In this document: positions 59,931 through 64,000 of the stretch, one piece after another | Layout: each line of letters starts with the position of its first letter | Position numbering within the stretch: the first letter of the stretch is position 1 | Assembly (NCBI GenBank): GCA_006176705.1 | Contig: QRFJ01000477.1 | Span: 1,340,214-1,404,213, forward strand | Length of the DNA: 64,000 nt | Direction of reading: 5' to 3' | Source: Cocos nucifera | Lineage: Eukaryota; Streptophyta; Magnoliopsida; Arecales; Arecaceae | Translations under genes and position numbers: made by a program | The notes under the pieces: generated by a model | Database searches by the model: none | Seen by the model: the letters and a program-made list of their open reading frames with translations, nothing else | Told to the model about the DNA's origin: nothing

Positions 59931-61400
59931 AGCTAGGATTGAAACAAGACCTTCATCCTAAACATTTATGTATTTCTCACCATTTTTAAATATCCCACTT
60001 ACTTGTAGTTTTTGCAATAAATTACATAAGACTACTGGTATCTAATACCCAGGTAGTAGAATTATGTGTAGAGAAGTTTCAAGGTATTATCATATAACAT
60101 CCTTGATAAGCAACCCTTGCTCATTTCTCGTGTTCAGCCTGTTATGGTCAAGGAAAGTAAGATAATTCTTCTTCCTATGACCCTGCTTCAGTAGATGCAC
60201 TATGCCTGATTTGGATTAATTTTGGACTAATTATTTTTACTGGACTAAGAGGCCCCAGTACGAATCCATTCATACTCTCCGAATCAAATTCAACTTTTGA
60301 TACTAATTATCGAAGTTGGATCCCATAAGTCATCACTGTCTAACAGTGATAGGAGCAATTAGGGTTTAGCCTTAATTTGAGAATAGAGAACAATGACTTA
60401 AGTATATGAATGATATTAAGCCTAAATACTTGGACTTTGGTCGAAAGGTTCTCCCACTATTTTATTTGAGTTGGTAGCCTCTACCTCAAATTTGGAGAAT
60501 TATCCTAATTCCTTAGTGGGTATTAGAATCCACATAGACTGCACATAAGCCCAACTATGGTTGGTCAACCTGTGTACATCTAAGGATAGGTTCATTAATA
60601 ATTATTCCTCAAAAAAATTTCTAGTAATTTAATTTTACCCCAAAAATCTAATCAATAGTCTAGGGCCTCCACTGTAAGGATCTGGTTAGGTCCAACCATT
60701 AACATGACTATACTTGGTGCATCTAACCAATGAGTGATTAAGCCCAACTATGGTTAGTCAACCTAACTACCATTAGAGAGATACATCCAAGTTATCATAT
60801 GATGAATGATAATTCTATTAATCAACAAACACCAGGCCTATGGGCCTCTAATGATTATTGAGCTAATAGACCCATTATCAAACACCTTAATGGGAGGCTA
60901 TGACTTATCTCTATAAGTTTATCATTTTAAGGATCTTATAATTTTAGAGGATTTAAATTATTAGTGATTTAAGGATAGAAAGGACATGGACCAATTTGCT
61001 CCCACTGACTTCACCAAGTCAAGTCCTCCCACTGACTTCTCAAGTCATCGATAAGGACTAGGATCAATTTTAGTCTATGGGCACCTAGATCAGTCTCACT
61101 GAGTAAAATCAGTCTCACTAATTATCTATGTGACATGGGTTATACGAATCAATGAGCAACCTAAACAAAACCTGATTAACCATATTGGCCAGGTAAGTGA
61201 GATCAGTGGAAGGATCTACCAAGACTTGCCTTAGACACCATCAGAAATGGTCAGATAGATGGCTGCCAATTGAAAACCACCAATCTAAAATACCAGACTT
61301 ACCTTAGACATCAATCGATTTATTAGTTTTGATTTGATCTATCTAAAGACTTGAGATTGACCACTGAGCCACGATCAGTATCCATTTGTTAGATGTATGG
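59930..61400 (-). pseudogene. Protease and gag of Copia-F2
   Basis: Homologous to 48250-49850 of F. The knuckle (60165-60200) is more damaged than in F: GHRKKNY-type residues remain, but the CxxC part is lost in a short deletion. No frame of useful length. Confidence 0.6.
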
Positions 61401-62420
61401 ACTTTGATCAACTACAATTATTGAATTGATCTAAAAAAATAATCTAATCCTAATTAACTATTAATTAAGTTTGATCAATTTCTTAACTAAGTTCATATTT
61501 AATCTAATCCTAGAGCTAACCTAGTTAAGGACCTGATCAAAACTAACCCATAACCTTTTAACCCATATTTTATGAAATTATCTTAGGATCTTTAAATCAC
61601 AAATCTAGATCCTAAACAATCACTTAATTCTTAATTAAATTCAAAACTTACGAGTTTGGATTTATGGAACCTTAGAACTAATTTTTGATTTTATTATTTA
61701 AAATATTTTTAAATTTTAAATATTTTATATTAAAAAATATTTAATTTATGATTTTAAATCTAATTTGTTTCAATATTTCGATCATATCCTAGAATTTTGA
61801 ATCTAGGGTTTTATAGAAAGTAAGTTTGCAATTTAAATTCTACAAAACTTATACATCATACATATGCAAATTAGATTCAAAAATGAAGCTACATATCAAA
61901 ATATGCAATATGAAGATCTAGATCAAAACATAAAACATATCACATCGATCTCATCTAAATAATCAAAATCAGATCATAAATTATTTAAAATTAGATTTAA
62001 AATCTAAAAATAAATTATAAATTATTTTAGATCTCATCTAATATATTTATAATTTAGGTTTTTTGGATCAGCATGTACTAGGACAACCTTTTCACTATAA
62101 GTGGTAAACTTTACAACAGGACAACCTTATGACAGTATGTGTAATCCTGATATTATTTAGATCTAATATAAATAATCTAAAATAGATTTAATATCTATTT
62201 AATTTTATATTTAAATTAAAAAATTAAATCATAAACTTTCTTAGATCTAATCTAAATTATCTATGATTCTGATTCAGATCAGCATATACTAGGACAACCT
62301 TTTCATTGTAAGGGGTTAACCTTACAATAGGACAACCTTATGGCAATAGTATGATTTTTAATTAATTTTAACTTTTAGATTTATTCTAAAGCATACATAA
62401 ATATGATATAAAAGAACCTA
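61400..62420 (-). other. Untranslated leader of Copia-F2
   Basis: AT-rich, no gene. Carries the same paired TAGGACAACC / CCTTAC motifs as F (near 62080 and 62290). Confidence 0.6.
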
Positions 62421-62432
62421 GCTCTGATACCA
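62421..62432 (-). promoter_or_regulatory. Primer-binding site of Copia-F2
   Basis: Minus strand TGGTATCAGAGC, an exact initiator-Met type site, one base from the LTR. Confidence 0.88.
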
Positions 62433-62433
62433 C

Positions 62434-64000
62434 TATTGAGAAACATGTAGGATTTCATGCATAGATTTTAAAACTTTTTGAAAATTAAAGTAGTAGAAGA
62501 CATAGATTAAACAGTTTAATGTACAATGTGCATGTAATCAGACAACAAAATCCTACATCAAGGATCTATAACATGTCATGATATAAATATAAATCTAAAA
62601 TTAAATTAATCATAAGTGGTATTGATCATATCAATACCTAGATCTAGAATAATTCTAGATCTAACCTTAGATCATATCTAGGTTACCAAGAAATCTAATC
62701 TCTTACCTTTGCACGGGTTGAGAACTCATGATTGATTTTTTCTGTTGCTTTTAAAGCTACACATGCTTTTGATCTCTACAGGTAATCCACATGAACCTAC
62801 AACACAGATCGAAGGTTCGTCGAATGAGGATCCATTCGAAGTGCTAGCTTCTCGCGGATCTCTCCTGATGGTCAATCAAATACATGCTCTTCGGATCTCT
62901 TCAACACTCTAAGAGATGAAGAACATGAGGAAGAATAAGGAAGAAATTCAACCCTTATATCTTTCATAAATTAAAAAATAAAAATAAAAAAAATAAATCC
63001 TAAGAGAATACAAATCTTCTCCTTCAGGACATTAACGATTGATGTCCTAAAAATATCTCTATGCTAGGACAAGAGGAGACCTTCTCTTCTAAAATTTTTT
63101 CTAAGTTTCTAGATCTAATATTTTTAATTTTTATCATATAAAATTTTTACAAAAAATTAGAGAAGAAGGGCTCTCAAAGAAATCCTAAGAGAAGATGTTC
63201 TTTTCTTCTTTTTCTCTCATCAGGACACGATCAAATCATGTCCAAAAAAAACATCATGCCCCAAAAACTTGGAGCACTTTTCCCCATGCCCTATTTCTCT
63301 CTCTATCAAATTTTTATCATATAAAAATCATAAAGAATAAACAAGAGAAAAAATACATAAAAGAAAAATAAAGAGAAGACAATCTTCTCTTACCTTGTCT
63401 CTTCAAGACATCAACTTTCAATGTCTTAATTGAAGGCCTTCTCCAAGAATCTTGGCATCCCAAAACCACCATGCCTTCTCCTCCTTTTCCTCTAGCTTTT
63501 TATAAATATTTTAGAATTTATCACATCCTCAGACCATCTCATAGAAGGTGCCCCAATAATATAAGGATGACTAGGTCAAACCTAGTCTTTTATGGACTCC
63601 AATGGGGCGTCCAACTCTTGGACACCCCTTTTTGAGTTTAGGCATGAGAACTAGAAAACCAATGCACAAAAACCTAGGGAGAAGGGTGGAGAAAAGGTTG
63701 GGTGGCATGGGGAAAAAATCCAAAAGAAGGAGGGAAGAAGTTTTGGTCAAAGGGGACTCTATCAAATAGGAAACTAATCCTAACCACATTCTAGTTTTGA
63801 CCAAGTCAAAACAAATTCCTAAACCAATGACAAGTGGGGCATGGAGATTCTTTCTTAGGCATGGGAATTCACATAAAACATCAGAAATTAAAGGTGTGGG
63901 CATGGGCTTTTAGGTGCAAGAGAAGGAGAGAGTCCCAGTCCAACTGGGACTCTTGTTTAACTAGGTCAAAATAGGTTTGAACCTGATTTAAATCATATTT
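62434..64000 (-). repeat. 5' LTR of Copia-F2, partial
   Basis: The first 1567 of an expected ~2870 bases in plus coordinates. It begins TATTGAG instead of TGTTGAG, a change in the terminal dinucleotide. First palindrome perfect (63569-63587); second has one changed base (63604-63628). Confidence 0.9.

Larger units (their letters stand above)
54519..64000 (-). mobile_element. Ty1/Copia element F2, cut by the window edge
   Basis: A second member of the F family with the same orientation and layout. It carries no G insertion and so shows its empty site. The left target copy is AACAG (54514-54518); the right copy is outside. It has its own 248-base tandem duplication within integrase. Confidence 0.92.

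Noticed and set aside
1..64000. Host protein-coding genes, tRNA or rRNA genes
   Set aside because: Every stretch with protein resemblance is retrotransposon-derived; no cloverleaf or rRNA-like sequence was noticed by eye.

Overview
This is repeat-rich nuclear DNA of a flowering plant, with no host gene, tRNA or rRNA that I can support. The plant assignment rests on Sirevirus-type Copia, Athila-like and Tat-like Gypsy elements, and Copia elements primed by initiator-Met tRNA. The very deep nesting and the abundance of Sirevirus and Tat elements suit a large monocot genome, possibly a palm, but I cannot prove the species. All coding sequence found belongs to LTR retrotransposons, and all of it is broken by stops, frameshifts or loss of catalytic residues.

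The window reads as one nest of insertions, which I label A to G. Copia-B is the outermost; its 5' LTR lies left of the window. Sirevirus-A (+) is inserted at or next to the primer-binding site of B, and only its right part is visible (1839-15175). Two elements interrupt the pol of A: a minus-strand Athila-like LTR (1-1838) and Copia-C (minus, 1957-8572, 5-bp duplication GTTAG). B resumes at 15176-16516 with gag and protease.

Gypsy-D (+, 16517-54448) sits in B. It has a gag but no visible polymerase. Tat-E (minus, 18655-31111, duplication ATTTT) lies in the internal region of D and carries gag, protease, RT, RNase H, a second RNase H and integrase. E also has two tandem-repeat blocks and an intron-containing gene on the opposite strand. 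The 3' LTR of D is split by Copia-F (minus, 36010-53741, duplication CATCC/CGTCC). The pol of F is in turn split by Gypsy-G (+, 39074-46318, duplication ATAGG), an Athila-like element with gag and protease only. B reappears briefly at 54453-54518 and is then cut by Copia-F2 (minus, 54519 to beyond 64000), a second copy of the F family.

Two insertions have an empty-site control inside the window. The intact 5' LTR of D (near 17343) shows the target of F, and F2 (near 57620) shows the target of G. By nesting, B is oldest; A and D came next, then C, E and F or the LTR at 1-1838, and G is younger than F. No exotic new system is evident. The points most worth a second look are the antisense intron-containing gene in E, a 28-bp minisatellite in the E LTRs whose copy number accounts for the LTR length difference, a 115-bp array in the 3' part of E, a conserved pair of palindromes in the F-family LTRs, and two separate families with gag but no polymerase.
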